DNA of 64,000 nt from Pegoplata infirma (Eukaryota > Arthropoda > Insecta > Diptera > Anthomyiidae): positions 38,345,754-38,409,753 of the forward strand of contig OY992539.1 of the NCBI GenBank assembly GCA_963921195.1, given 5' to 3'. Shown here piece after piece: positions 33,655 through 44,835 of this stretch. Position numbers and translations under genes: made by a program. Position 1 is the first letter of the stretch; each line of letters opens with the position of its first letter. The notes under the pieces were generated by a model. The model was not told the origin of the DNA. It searched no databases and was given only the letters and a program-made list of their open reading frames with translations.

Positions 33655-34250
33655 CACTTAAAAAATTATTGCAGTTACTACATGACATTGGTTTGTGTAG
33701 TAAGTAGTAGTTGTTGTTTTCAACTACAATTTCAGTTGTTTTTGTATGAAAAATCTCAAACAACTTTTTTTTATTTGTTTTAAAAAATAAATACAAAAAA
33801 TTACTATATTGTAGTAACAGTTATTTTATGTAGTTGTTTTTAGTTTATTAAAAAAAAAAAATTTCTAGAAATGTTTCGAAAAACGGATTTGTTGAACGAG
33901 TTGGAAGTTTGGGGTGCAGCAGGAACTATTACCAAATAAAAAATACCTAAATTTTTTTAATTACAATTTATAAAATATAATAAATATTTTTTTTTTTTTA
34001 ACAAATTTACCGTATTAACGTTTTAGTTGGTTTTTTTTATGAATAAAAAAAATCAGAAAATTTGAGTTACAGTAAAAACAACTGTGATTTGAAGTTGTTT
34101 TAACCGTTTTCTTTAGTGGTTAATTAATAGTTAAAAACAACATTTTCTAGTTGATTTTACCGTAATATGTACAAGACGCCTAAACAACAACAAATGTAGT
34201 TGTTTTAACTGTCTTTTGTAGTGGAATCAACTGTCATAATTTTTTGAGTG
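33655..34250. mobile_element. CACTYAAAAAATTAT-TIR MITE, 596 bp
   Basis: Left CACTTAAAAAATTATTGCAG, right complement CTGTCATAATTTTTTGAGTG. CG is on both sides rather than TA. The body carries repeated AGTTGTTTTAACTG-type phrases like those at 16665-16860 and 27810-28056. Confidence 0.7.
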
Positions 34251-34252
34251 CG

Positions 34253-34690
34253 GGAAGCGATGTTTTGCCCGGAAATAGTTTGGACTGATTTGGTCTTAAA
34301 TAAGAAAATCTAAATAGCTTCACCCCAGCGCTATTTGGTCCATTTATACATACACAATGTTCTCATGTTGAAACACCTATACATACTGAGGTGCCGTCAA
34401 ATTAAACTGAAACCAAGAATTTTGTTAATAACTTCACACCAGCGTCATCTACCGGGTCCAAATTGTATCAGCATGCTTATTTTTGTAACAAAAAAATGTA
34501 TTTTGTAAATTTGAGACAATACAAAAAGCCGAAATATCATAATTACAGCGCCACCTATCGGAATTAAACTTAAGAGAATCCTTTCTCCCGACTTGAGTAA
34601 TATATTGTCCAAGTCAGTCGGTCCAGCAGTTCTTTAGTTTTTCAAAAGAACCGTCAATATTGCACCACAGACGAACTTTGAGAGAACCTT
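34253..34690. repeat. Unclassified dispersed repeat
   Basis: Begins GGGAAGCGATGTTTTGCCCG, joining across the MITE to TACTAGCTGACC. 'CAGCGTCATCTACCGGGTCC' and 'CAGCGCCACCTATCGG' are internal. Likely part of an older transposon. No coding sequence is recognised. Confidence 0.4.
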
Positions 34691-35650
34691 CGAAGTCCAA
34701 ATACCGACTAGGGAAGACTGGGAGAAAAACTCTATTATGACAGAGAATGCGATCTCAATCTTTACGGACGGATCAAAGATGGAGATGGGTACCGGTTCGG
34801 GAGTTTACTCTGAACTCCTCGAAATCGGGGCCTCATGAAGACTTCTGGGTAAGTTTAGTGCTTAAAATTGATAAAGCCGCGCAAATGATCGTGACAAAGG
34901 ACCTTCGTCCTTGCGTCATTAACATTTTTGTGGATGGTAATACAGCTCTGATAGCCTTAAAATCAAACACTGTAAAATCGAGAATCGTTAGAAATTGTAT
35001 ACAATTCCTTCGACGAATCAGTCAGGACACAGTCAATCTAATCTGGGTCTCTGGACACAGTAGGGTTTCTGGGAACGGATTGGCTGATGAATGTGCGAGA
35101 AATGGCTCGGAATCGGTGGCGGAACGTGTAGATAGGGGAATTGAAGAACGAAATTGATGGGATATCTGACTACACTGCAGGATATCGACAACCCTCTGTC
35201 CACTGCCAAATCCCAAGAGGACAAATAGTCTTCTTACATTTGGCAAAACGGACCGTTAGCCTATTAGTAAGAGTACTTACAGGACACTGTATGATTGACC
35301 AGATGGCCGTGCGTATGGGAATTTCTGATAGGGACTATTGTAGAAGTTGTGGGGAAGTGGAGGAGGAGGAGTCAGTTAAAGACATGTTATGTGAATGTCC
35401 GAGTCAAATGACAAGCCGCCTTAAGCATTTGCGGCAAAGATTTTTCGATGACCTGTATTGTCTAAACGGTGTCTCATTGACGTCTCTAGCAGAATACCTT
35501 AGAGAATCGGGGTGCTTTAAGAAGTACAACTTTGTATCAGAGAGGGAGTAGGGAATAGAATTAAGGGAATCACAATGGGCCTTCTGGCGTCCAAATGAAT
35601 TCGCAAAATGGCGAACGCCCATCCAACCTTTCCTGACCTTAGTTTTTCAA
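34690..35650 (+). pseudogene. RNase-H-bearing non-LTR retroelement 3' part (family E)
   Basis: RNase H starts with 'AISIFTDGSKMEMGTGSG' at about 34750-34805 (first catalytic Asp in TDGSK). It continues with 'INIFVDGNTALIALKSNTVK' and 'VNLIWVSGHSRVSGNGLADE' at about 35033-35090. The tail frame 35141-35551 has 'LLVRVLTGHCMIDQMAVRMG', then Cys-x2-Cys and a downstream Cys. The 3' end is CATCCAACCTTTCC. Two frameshifts break it. Because four RNase H blocks survive in order, it is one of the less decayed RNase H copies. Confidence 0.8.
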
Positions 35651-35839
35651 CTACGTACCAGGAAAGAACGTGTTTATATACTAAGGTAAATAAATTCCAT
35701 TCTCGAAATCTAAGCCTCCTACGTTTTCTTGTGTCAACCGAAATTGTTATCTGAATTAAATGCGCTTGTCTTCCCTATGAACTTAAAACCTTCATGATCT
35801 TGTAGAATCTATAATGTAGATAATGATATGTAATTCAGA

Positions 35840-36250
35840 CTGGTCTTGAACTGTGTTGGATCCCTTAATGAACTAGGACGGACTAACGACCAGCCTTCTG
35901 TGTGGATTACCGGTAACGCATGTCATACGGGGAACGAAAGTGCCGATTTTCTGGCAAATCATGGTGCCCGACAACCCTTTAATGGCCCGGAATTATTCTT
36001 TGGTTTTCCATCGGGACACGTTAGGGAAAGACTCAAAAAATTTTCTTGGCCGAAAAGTCTCTCTGAATTCTATCGTCCTACCTAACTGGATATTGCAACC
36101 TACGGAACCACATTAGTCAAAGAAATCTATCTGATACGGACACGTGCAGATTCTGCGAGATAGAGGAGGAGACAACAGAACATATTTTTAGTACGACCTC
36201 CGACTGACGTATGGAACTCCCTATCAAATAGGATTCTGGGCTTTATTAGA
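35840..36250 (+). pseudogene. RNase H fragment of another non-LTR element (family F)
   Basis: The open frame 35846-36085 contains 'VWITGNACHTGNESADFLAN', equivalent to the WVPGHxGxxGNExADxLA block, then a Pro/Phe-rich linker. The downstream frame gives a Cys-rich tail ('CRFCEIEEET' near 36148-36177). Distinct in sequence from families A, C and E. Confidence 0.65.
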
Positions 36251-38395
36251 AGCCTAAATATTTAGGGAATCCCTTTCTGGGTGTACAAAAGGTCCTTATG
36301 TTCGCAGTATATAGGGCCTCTTAAATTTAATCGTATCGTACCTTCAATTTGTGTTTATTACCGGTGTAGAAATTAATTAAATTCGATATGTTTTCATTAT
36401 AATAATTGCATCTGATCAGATCTACTTTAATGGAGATTTATCTCCAATGATCTAATCTATTTATACTTCATTGTACCAATTGCAGCTTATCTGATCTACT
36501 TTATTGGAGATTTCTCTCCAATGCACACTGGTCGATCCCATTGGCCAAAAATAAAAAATAAAAGTCAAAAGATTGTCGCCAAATGTGTCATCTCTATTTC
36601 TAATAAAAATAAGGTTTTAGAATTTTGAGCTGTTTCTGTTTAATTCCAACTGTACTCTTTAAGAACAGCTTCAAAAGAGATGGCGAGTTAACAGTTGGTT
36701 TTTGCAGTGTGAAATTATGGAAAATTAGGTTCAACTTTCAATTAATAAAAACCATATAAAAAAATTTTTGTTGAAATAAATCAAAACTAATATTGAATTA
36801 GAAGGTATTAACTAAATTTTAAAATAATTACAATGTGTTTTAGCCTGTTCTGGAGTTTGTATAAAATTAATATCTTTCCAGTGTCAATGTCAGTGTATGT
36901 TCGTCAATATATTGAAATTTCTAATAGAGTTTTAGTTGTGTTCCCCCCTGAAATCTCCAATCGGACTTTTTTTGATTTATTAGTTAATATTTCAAGATTC
37001 TAAAATTGGTAATATCAGCTGCATTCTTTTGCATATCTTTGAGTTACCACCCACAGATCAAAACGGCCTCGTTGTTTTGGATGTCAAACTTTGAATTCTT
37101 GTGTGGTGTTTTGTAAATTTGTGTTCACGTTGCTCTGGTATTGTTATGCATGTAAGAAATGTGATTGTTTATTTTCTTTTTAGCGGACTTTTAATTTTAT
37201 TTTTTCTTAATTTTATCCTTATTAAGGGTAGTTTAGACCAGCAGACTTGTAAAACGACCTGTCAGTTTTTCTAGTACTTAGCGTGACAGTTTTTTGAAAA
37301 ATTTTGATTTTTGTTGAAGTTATGCTAATTTAAACTGGAAAAATGGAAAATTTTACACTTTTTCATTAATTAAAGAAAAATATTAGATCAAAATAATAAA
37401 ATGTGTGTACAAGAGGATTAATTAATCTACAAATAAAAAAAAAAATCATCAAAATCGGTTCAGTAGTTTTTGAACCGACCCTGGCAATTCTCTTTGACCA
37501 AAATTTGAGTTATAAAAACTTTTTAAAATATAACGATTTTTGTCTTTCATATAAAAAAACAGAATTAAAAATTATTGCGTATTTTATTTTTTAAAGCTGT
37601 TTAAAAATTGTTAATATTAAGGCTGTTTTTTAGTAACAACCCCCCTTAACCTTTTTTTAATTTTTTATTACATACTATTTCATATTTAATAATTCAATAT
37701 TTTTTTTTTAAACTAATCTTGTAAAAAAGTTATGAATTAAATGTGACTTAAAAACAAACTTTCGTTTTTCTTACGTGGGGTGAATGTGGGTGCTTGGGTA
37801 CGGTAGGGGGTGGGGGTGGTTATGAGTCATCAACCACTCCCATTTTATCATTCAATAGTTCTGACATATTTAAAAAGCCGTGACCGAAGTTTCACGATGA
37901 TACCTATACTTGAAGTATTTTTGGCCGCCATCTCCATAGAGCTCCGACCACTGTGCAATGGTCTTATCTCAAATTTGGGCACACGTCTGGAATCTTAACA
38001 AATCAGATCATAACCATTTTTTGCACATTATTAAACTCCCTATACTTTATAATAAAAGTGTAATTGCTACTACAAAAAAAAAATTATTTAGTATTAACAA
38101 ATAAATTGTTTTGAAATATACTAGAAAACATAGGTAATGAATACCTTTAGCCGGTAGAGAGTCACTAGTTGTTGTTTAAAATTTTCTGTTGATGTTGTTG
38201 CTGGTTGTTCTTTATTTATGTGTCACGAAATACCTTAAGATTGAAATTATAACACTTCAACTAAGGTACGGACGTCACACTTGACAGTTGGAATTTTTTT
38301 ATTCGTATATTTAATGTGTGTGTTTAAATGTGATATCAACAAATAATGTACAGTGGATAAAGTTATTTAATGAGGAAATTTGTGAATAGGTTTGC
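36251..38395. other. Non-repetitive AT-rich DNA, no gene recognised
   Basis: A short direct duplication GATCTACTTTAATGGAGATT / GATCTACTTTATTGGAGATT lies at about 36419-36515. G-rich GGGGGTGGGGGTGG is at about 37805-37820. The frames at 37403-37594 and 37810-37998 have no recognisable domain. Confidence 0.35.
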
Positions 38396-38564
38396 TTAGA
38401 AGTTGATGTAAACACTGATTTAGCGAACATGAAACTACTCTCCTTAAACTGGCTTTCATAGAATCGTTCTACTATAGACCTGTTAAGGATACTTTCGAAA
38501 CGTTGAAGTCGTTATATTAAAAAATTTTGTGAAAGCAAAGCGGTTGCTCTAGATGTTTTAAAGG

Positions 38565-38721
38565 CATCGGCGTATACAGGGGGGGGGGGGGGCCCAACAA
38601 CAACAACAAAAAAATATTTTTTTTATATGTATTGGAAAACACGAATCTCACGAAAAAAACAACAAAATTTTTTTTGTTGTTGTTGTTGGGCCCTGAAAAA
38701 ACAGTCCTGCATACGTCGTTG
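38565..38721. mobile_element. 157-bp hAT-like MITE with 8-bp duplication
   Basis: TIRs CATCGGCGTATACAGG and CAACGACGTATGCAGG (as complement). TTTAAAGG duplicated at 38557-38564 and 38722-38729. The interior is a hairpin made of GGGCCCAACAACAACAACAA and its complement, with a run of 14 G at the left arm. Confidence 0.75.
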
Positions 38722-38949
38722 TTTAAAGGCATTTGATAGTGTGTGCACGATACACTCGTTTCGAAGCTTGTTGCGTTTGGTGTCGATAGTGGTTTCTCTC
38801 GATTTATATCGAACTTTCTCAGAGACCGTACTATACGTGTTGTTATAGATGGGTTCTCATTGGATAAATTTTGGTGAAATTCAGGAGTACCGCAAAGTTC
38901 TGTTCTTTCTTCTACATTTTTTTCTTATTTTTTCTTAACGACCTTCTTA

Positions 38950-39537
38950 CAAGGGAAGTATCTCAACCCTTATGAACCGATTTGCCTGAAACTTAAAATA
39001 TATATCAAAGAGACAATTCTAAGGTTGGGGTGTCTCGGCTTATCGGCCATATCAGGGATTTAGGGGTTCAAAACATGGGTCAAAAAATCGCGAAGAAATC
39101 GTTTTTTGGATTTTTCAGCCATTTCTTTTTAAGAAACTATATGATGTTTTTATATGAGAAGAAAGGTTTTTTTAATGCCTATCCAATGGTGGCATAACTT
39201 TGTAAACATTAGGCTTCTTTAAATATTTTTTTCAGGAAAATGTGTAAATTTTGGGGGGTACTTATGTGAAGACATAGACCCACGATATCCATATGGATAA
39301 GAAATAATCTTTATTAAATTTAAGTCGACCCGTATTTTTTCCCTAGATGATATTCCTGTTAGTTTGGAAGTTATCAAAATTTTCCCGAAGGTCCACATGG
39401 TTTCATAAGGGGACAACGAAATTTTTAAACACCGATATGGCCGATAAGCCGAGACACCCCTACCTTAAAATCGTCTCTTTAATATATATTTTAAGTTTCA
39501 GGCAAATCGGTTCATAAGGGTTGAGATACTTCCCTTG
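38950..39537. mobile_element. CAAGGGAAG MITE, 588 bp, TTA duplication
   Basis: TIRs of more than 100 bp begin CAAGGGAAGTATCTCAACCC. TTA is on both sides (38947-38949, 39538-39540). It inserted in the jockey-like copy between the 'VLSSTFFLI' block and FADD. Same length and sequence family as 45318-45905. Confidence 0.85.
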
Positions 39538-39811
39538 TTAGTCAATCTTCCAATCCTAGCTGTTCTTTCGCAGATGACAGCAACATTTGTCAATCATTTT
39601 CATTTACTCATAGACTAAGCCTTGTTGAGGTTGAAGCTATGACGCAGAACATGAATGACACACTCAATCGTGGCCTTTCAGCTATCTTTGGGTGGGGTCT
39701 TGCGAATAGGGTAAATTTTATTGTTCGTAAGACCGAATGTTGCACGTTAACAAACAGTCGACTTGTGGCATCAACGTCATCTATATCCAAATGTGGAAAA
39801 GTTATTGAGGA

Positions 39812-40061
39812 TATTATGTAAATTTTCGGGTCTAAAGCGAAGCAGCCTTAAGTGTTTGGCGAAAAGGTTTTTCGATGACCTGAATTGCCTAAACGGTGTC
39901 TCATTGACGTCTCTAGCAGAATACCTTAGGAAATCGGGGTTGTTTCAGAAGTAGAACTCTGTATCAGAGGGGGAGTATGGAAATATAATTTAAGGAATCA
40001 CAGTGGGCCTTCTGGCCTCCGCGTGAATTCGGCAAATGCGAATGCCCATCCAACCTAACCT
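39812..40061 (+). mobile_element. 5'-truncated family E retroelement insert, 250 bp
   Basis: Matches 35420-35640 (same tail protein 'RFFDDLNCLNGVSLTSLAEY') and ends CATCCAACCTAACC. ATTGAGGA is duplicated at 39804-39811 and 40062-40069. It is a target-primed reverse transcription product inserted into the jockey-like copy. Confidence 0.85.
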
Positions 40062-40170
40062 ATTGAGGAATCAAACCCTCTTGATGTTCTATGCATAAAT
40101 ATTCAATGTGATGTTCGGTGAAACCGACATGTTTTTCAAGTGTCGAAAGAAGCATTCAAGTGTCTTGGTT

Positions 40171-40860
40171 GTTGTTGTTGTTGTAACACCTACAAGATCA
40201 AGTTTGTAAGAAAGAAAAGAAAAAAATTAAGTCATAGAAGGGACATTTATGAACTCACATCCAATTCGAGGAAGCGAGCTGCCTCGTACGACGTGTCCAT
40301 AGATCTAAGGGTGTCAGGTCCGTCGGGTTTGCGGGACACGAGAAAAAATGTCGTGTGATATGTGCGTTTCACCACATTTCGGACATGAGTCAGCAGAATC
40401 AGAGTCAAGGAGTGTCTCCAACTCCAGAGAGGAGTTGTGGGAGGATCACCCTGGTCCTGCTCGTTTAGATGGAAACTCATGGCGGAGTTCGCTCCTAATG
40501 GAAGTTTCTCGTTCGGGTGGTCGGGGTTTTCCCACTTTATCAAGAACTAGCGAGTGAGGAGTTCGCAGTGGGCGCTTGCAGTTTGCATTTCCTTCTCATG
40601 ATGGAGGTGCTGTTTAGATGTCTTGGAGTGGTTTCCGGTTGCTGGTTTGTAAGTTTACCCGCTCCGAGTCGCTGATGCCTGGTGACCAGATGGGGCACGC
40701 ATAATTCATCTGATGACCACCTACAATGGTCTTGTAGGTGGTCATCGGGGTCTCTTTTTCCATGCCCCAGCTACTTCATCAGCCTGTGTTGCGAAGGTGA
40801 AGATGCTGTCGAAAGTGACGCCAAGGATCTTAAGGTTCTTCACCGATACTATGCTCTGGC
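40171..40860 (-). pseudogene. LINE reverse transcriptase C-terminal part (jockey/CR1-like)
   Basis: Minus-strand pieces read 'KILGVTFDSIFTFATQADEV' near 40840-40780. Others give the 'AAPIWSPGISDSE'-type region with changes, and a Cys-x2-Cys tail 'DSCPKCGETHISHDIF', followed by 'SMDTSYEAARFLELDVSS'. The tail then runs to (AAC)n. This family is distinct from the host jockey-like copy. Confidence 0.7.
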
Positions 40861-40879
40861 ATGGATTTGGAGCTTTCGA

Positions 40880-41445
40880 TTTAATTCTTTAGTCCAGGAG
40901 GTAAAGACGGTAGCAGACGATGAGCTTGCTAGACTGGAAACTACCTTACAGGTTCCAACAGAATGTGGAATGTGTTGGTAGGCCTCTAGAAACTTGCAAG
41001 CAAAACCTACGGTTTTGTTCCGCGACGGAGACTTGTCAAAGATGGGCAAATGGATTGACGTGTGAGACAACACGACAGATTTGGACTTATCTTAATCAGA
41101 AGCACACAAGTGAGCAGATATCGCTTCCAGGAGAAGAGATTTCAACGGTGGTTGCTATAATTACCGGACACTGTCTTATAGGGAAGCACGCAGAGCGGCT
41201 AAATATGCCTTCGAATGACTTTTGCCATTGCCCTGCACTTTCTAGTCAGAGGTTTGCTTCACTGGGATCTAGGGAGGATCTTTCTGATTTGTCGGATGTC
41301 AAAATTCAATATCTAAGGAGTGTCATAAGAAGCTCAAGTTGGTTTAACGATAGGGAAACCCGTGGTATCACAATGGACCTCAGAGTCTAGGTGTGTTGAC
41401 GTAAAACGTCAGCAGCCACTTACAACCTAACCTAAGGAGAGGGAG
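40880..41445 (+). pseudogene. Family C RNase H tail fragment
   Basis: 'DDELARLETTLQVPTE' and then the frame 40920-41390 with 'ISTVVAIITGHCLIGKHAER' and 'DFCHCPALSSQRFASLGSRE'. The 3' end is CAACCTAACCTAA. Compared with 32640-33010 it has fewer breaks. A GGAGGTA-like phrase lies at both junctions, a possible target duplication. Confidence 0.75.
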
Positions 41446-41558
41446 GTAGCTGTTAATGCTTGCTTGTGCAACCCATATGTTTCCTCCCTGCAGTCTGGCG
41501 TATGCCCCGGGATCGACACAAGGGTTCATTCCATGCCGAAGGACTGAAACTCCCCCAC

Positions 41559-42430
41559 CAGTGTTACCGTTGTGCGACTTTAGTTGCAATTTGCAACCTT
41601 TTTGAGGCTCTAAGACTTTTTGTGCGACTTTTTTAGACTTGTCTAATTTTGCAACTTTGTGCGACTTTTTTCCCCTTTTTTTGTTAAGTGAAATAATTTT
41701 TTCTTTTTAAAGATATATACTGCAAAATTACACATATTTCAAATATTTTTGTGAAACTTTGGAATTTTTAAAATAATTCTAAAGGTCGCGCTCGCGGCTT
41801 TTTTACGTAATTGTTTGAATTTTAGATTTTAAAATTATTTGAATTTTTAAAATGCATTAAAATGGTCAAATAAAAAAAATCATCAAAAAACAGAATTACG
41901 CTAAAAATATGTATCATCCATTCCATAACATTTTACCCATTTCTTAAGATAATATCGTGAAATATTGCATGGAAACACCTTTATGAAATGGAGATAGATT
42001 GTTGGTATGTTCAGAAAAAATGTTGGGGGGTAAAAATTAATTAGGGTCGGTCTCGCTTTTAACCCCTACAACAAAGCATGCCTTAAGGGTTGAAGGAGGG
42101 AGGAAAAATTAATGGGGTCGATCTCACATTTTATCTCTGTTTAGGCGTGTAGGTGTAAAAATCCACAAAAAGCTCCACAACTGCCCCGGAGTCGCCAAAA
42201 AAGAAAAAAAATGTGAGATTTTTTACCCTAAATTTTTTTTCGAAACATACCTAAGCCCTATCTCTACTCCCTAAGGGAGCTTTCATACAAAAACAACAAT
42301 TTTATACAAAATCTTCAACCCTTAAAAAAATGTGTGACTTTTATTTGGAAAAACGACTTTTTTTGTGCGACTTTTTTTGGAAAAAACTACTTTTTGTGCG
42401 ACTTTTTAAAAATTCTCAACGGTAACACTG
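41559..42430. mobile_element. hAT-type MITE, 872 bp
   Basis: TIRs CAGTGTTACCGTTG at both ends, followed inward by TGCGACTTTTTT repeats. The flanking 8 bp are TCCCCCAC and CCCCCCAC (7 of 8 match). Internal inverted phrases (GGGGTCGGTCTC...GAG.T...ACCC) resemble the palindrome at 54891-56818. No transposase. Confidence 0.8.
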
Positions 42431-42960
42431 CCCCCCACACCCCAAAACATGATCACAAGTGTCTTGGTTTCTTGAAACGGTGTAAGAATTTCTTCACTCT
42501 GTCTGATCTCCTGACGATTTATACTACCTATACTATTTATACAACTCTCAGATCTGATCACTGACAGAAGAGTATCCAGCTCTATTGACTTATCGGAGCA
42601 TAGTCGGAATATGGATTCTGCATCATTGTTCTATAAATATTTCCACGGTAAGTGTTCAGCTGAGATAAGCGATGCGGGTGCACATCCGTAGTACTCGCCT
42701 TTTCAGCAGATCACCTCCGTTCGTTGTCGACTGCCCAATGAATCGCACAACGCATTACAGAGAAAATTTGTTTTTCGATCACACTAGCCGTATGTGGAAT
42801 AAACACCTTGCATACGTCCCAGTCAGCTACAATTTGGAAAAATTCAAATTAAATGTTCACAAATACTACTCCTTCTATTCTTCTTCCCATAGCTAAATGT
42901 CCTAATACCAACACAATGCAATGCATTAGGAAGGGGCATCCCCTGTAAATTATCATTCTT

Positions 42961-44209
42961 AGGTGCTAGTAAAGTATATTTGACTTAGCATTGGACTATA
43001 ATTCCACAACGGCCGGGCCAAAATAGGCTAACAGTTTATTGCATGAATCTTTGTTTTTATACAAGCAGAGTTTTTAAGCCACTAAGGTTTGTTAAGCTTT
43101 AACTCGTATAAAGTACATTAAAATCAAAAGCTAGGTTCGAATCCTGGTTTAGGAAAAGTAGCTTTCTACAACTAATCTCAGCTGTTGTTTGATTATGTAA
43201 AAACCGCTCCACTGTTAACTGATTCATAGTTAACTAAATACATTTAGTTACCATCGTCAAAATGTTGGCTCCTTTTTTTTCCTTGGCATTTGAAGAAGAA
43301 TGAGAATTATTATTTAAAAGTTGAATCAGGAATAGATTGTTTTAGATATGTATATATGACTATATTTAACTCAGCAGGTGGTTGGTTTGTTAGTCGTTCA
43401 TAAGAGGATTGTTGGTTTGGAAATAAACATAAAAAATGGAAATGGAAATTACAATAAATAACACAAGAAAATTGTTTTAAAACAATGGTGTGGTCTACAA
43501 GGAAACCAAGCAAACATAACACACTCCTTAAAAAAAGAAAATATAAATGTATAAAAAAGATTTAATGGTATTTATGGCTTAACATTAAACGGTGTGACAT
43601 CAACAAGTTACCAAGAGTTTTTTTGTTTTTAGTTTCAGCTGGAAAGCTTTAAAATTTCCCATCTTTGAGAAGAATAACATAAAAAGGACTCATCACTGTC
43701 ACACCTGTTTCTGGTAAAAAAAAACTACCAACCTTTGGTTAAATGAAAAAAAAAAAAAACACTGTCTTCCTAACACTTACAACATTTTATACCTTTAACC
43801 TTCTTAAACTTCTAATCCCTCTTTATAACCACCCACTCTGTAGCAGTAGCTTTTGGTATCCTGCGTTTTTTTGTTTTTGTGTTTTTGTGTTTTTTAACAA
43901 TCCATCCATCTAAAAATGGAATTGGTCTTGCAGCTCTGCCATGTTACTCAAGTTTTTGTATTGTTAACAGAAAAGGTAAACAACTAAAAGCAGAGTTGAA
44001 CAGAAAAAGATTTATTATCACAGCTTGACAAAGTGTTTTGTCGAAATTTATTTATATTTTAGCTATAAAATAAAAAAATACAAAAAATAAATACGAAAAA
44101 AAAATCCGTAGAATAACAATTTTTATTTACCATCAAACACGCAAACTATCATATACAACTGAAAATACTTAAACACTCAAACAAACGAGTGCTTGCCACA
44201 TGTGGCAAT
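42961..44209. other. Non-repetitive DNA; possible but unproven 3' coding exon
   Basis: A minus-strand frame ending at 43310 reads '...QQSSYERLTNQPPAELNIVI' and then 'YTYLKQSIPDSTFK' before a stop. The C-terminal part is compositionally protein-like; the upstream part is pyrimidine-rich, as before a splice acceptor. It might belong to the minus-strand membrane-protein gene, but I cannot find an acceptor that keeps the phase and this part open. The rest shows no features. Confidence 0.2.
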
Positions 44210-44835
44210 ATGCATATTAGGGTGGCAGCGAAATTTAAACTTTGGATTTTTCTCATCTTTCAGACAGAATATTGTGCCACTTGATTACTTGATTTAAAAC
44301 TTATGTAGAAAAAAATTTGAGACAAATCGGATAACTTTAACCAGTGCCAGTTTTTTTTTTGAAAACTAATTTTATTTACACTTTTAGAACTAAACAAGTG
44401 AAAGTGTTAAATTCGGCTGTGCCGAATCTTTTATACCCACCAACACCTTAAAAAAAATCAAAAAAACAGGGGCGTTTTTATTTGGTGGGGGGGGGGGGGT
44501 AGGTGTTGGGTGACAACCTTCCTGGATCCAACTACAGGACTTTGAACTTCTTCTGACATAAAAAATGTTTCGTTTGCTAAGCAAAAGTACAGAAAATCTA
44601 TGAAAAAAAAAAGGTTGGTTTAGTTCTTAAAGGGGGAACTTTTTCCCCCGTGGCCTGATTTTGCCCATCTCCGAACTTATGACCATTAGACATATTCGTG
44701 CCAAATTTCAGGAGTCTAGCTCTTTTATTTTGGACTGTATCGTGTCCTCCACAGACTGACGGACAGACGGACGGACGGACATCGCTAGAATGTCTTAGAA
44801 TCTATCACTGATCAATAATATATATGCATTACACA

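Larger units (their letters stand above)
40171..42455 (-). mobile_element. 2.3-kb composite insert with 14-bp target duplication
   Basis: CAAGTGTCTTGGTT is present at 40157-40170 and again at 42456-42469. The left end is (GTT)n, i.e. an (AAC)n tail on the minus strand, marking the 3' end of a minus-oriented LINE. That LINE carries a family C fragment (40880-41445, plus strand) and a hAT MITE (41559-42430). Confidence 0.8.
38400..42960 (+). pseudogene. Jockey-like retrotransposon copy split by several insertions
   Basis: Retroelement segments homologous to 18570-19850 occur in order: 38400-38564, 38730-38946, 39541-39811, 40070-40170 and 42470-42900. They include 'SFADDSNICQSFSF' (FADD box near 39568) and a tail ending 'FKLNVHKYYSFYSSSHS'. 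Gaps are filled by a 157-bp hAT-like MITE, a 588-bp CAAGGG MITE, a 250-bp retroelement insert and a 2.3-kb composite insert. Each is bounded by a target duplication. The coding frame is broken even without the insertions. Confidence 0.85.
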
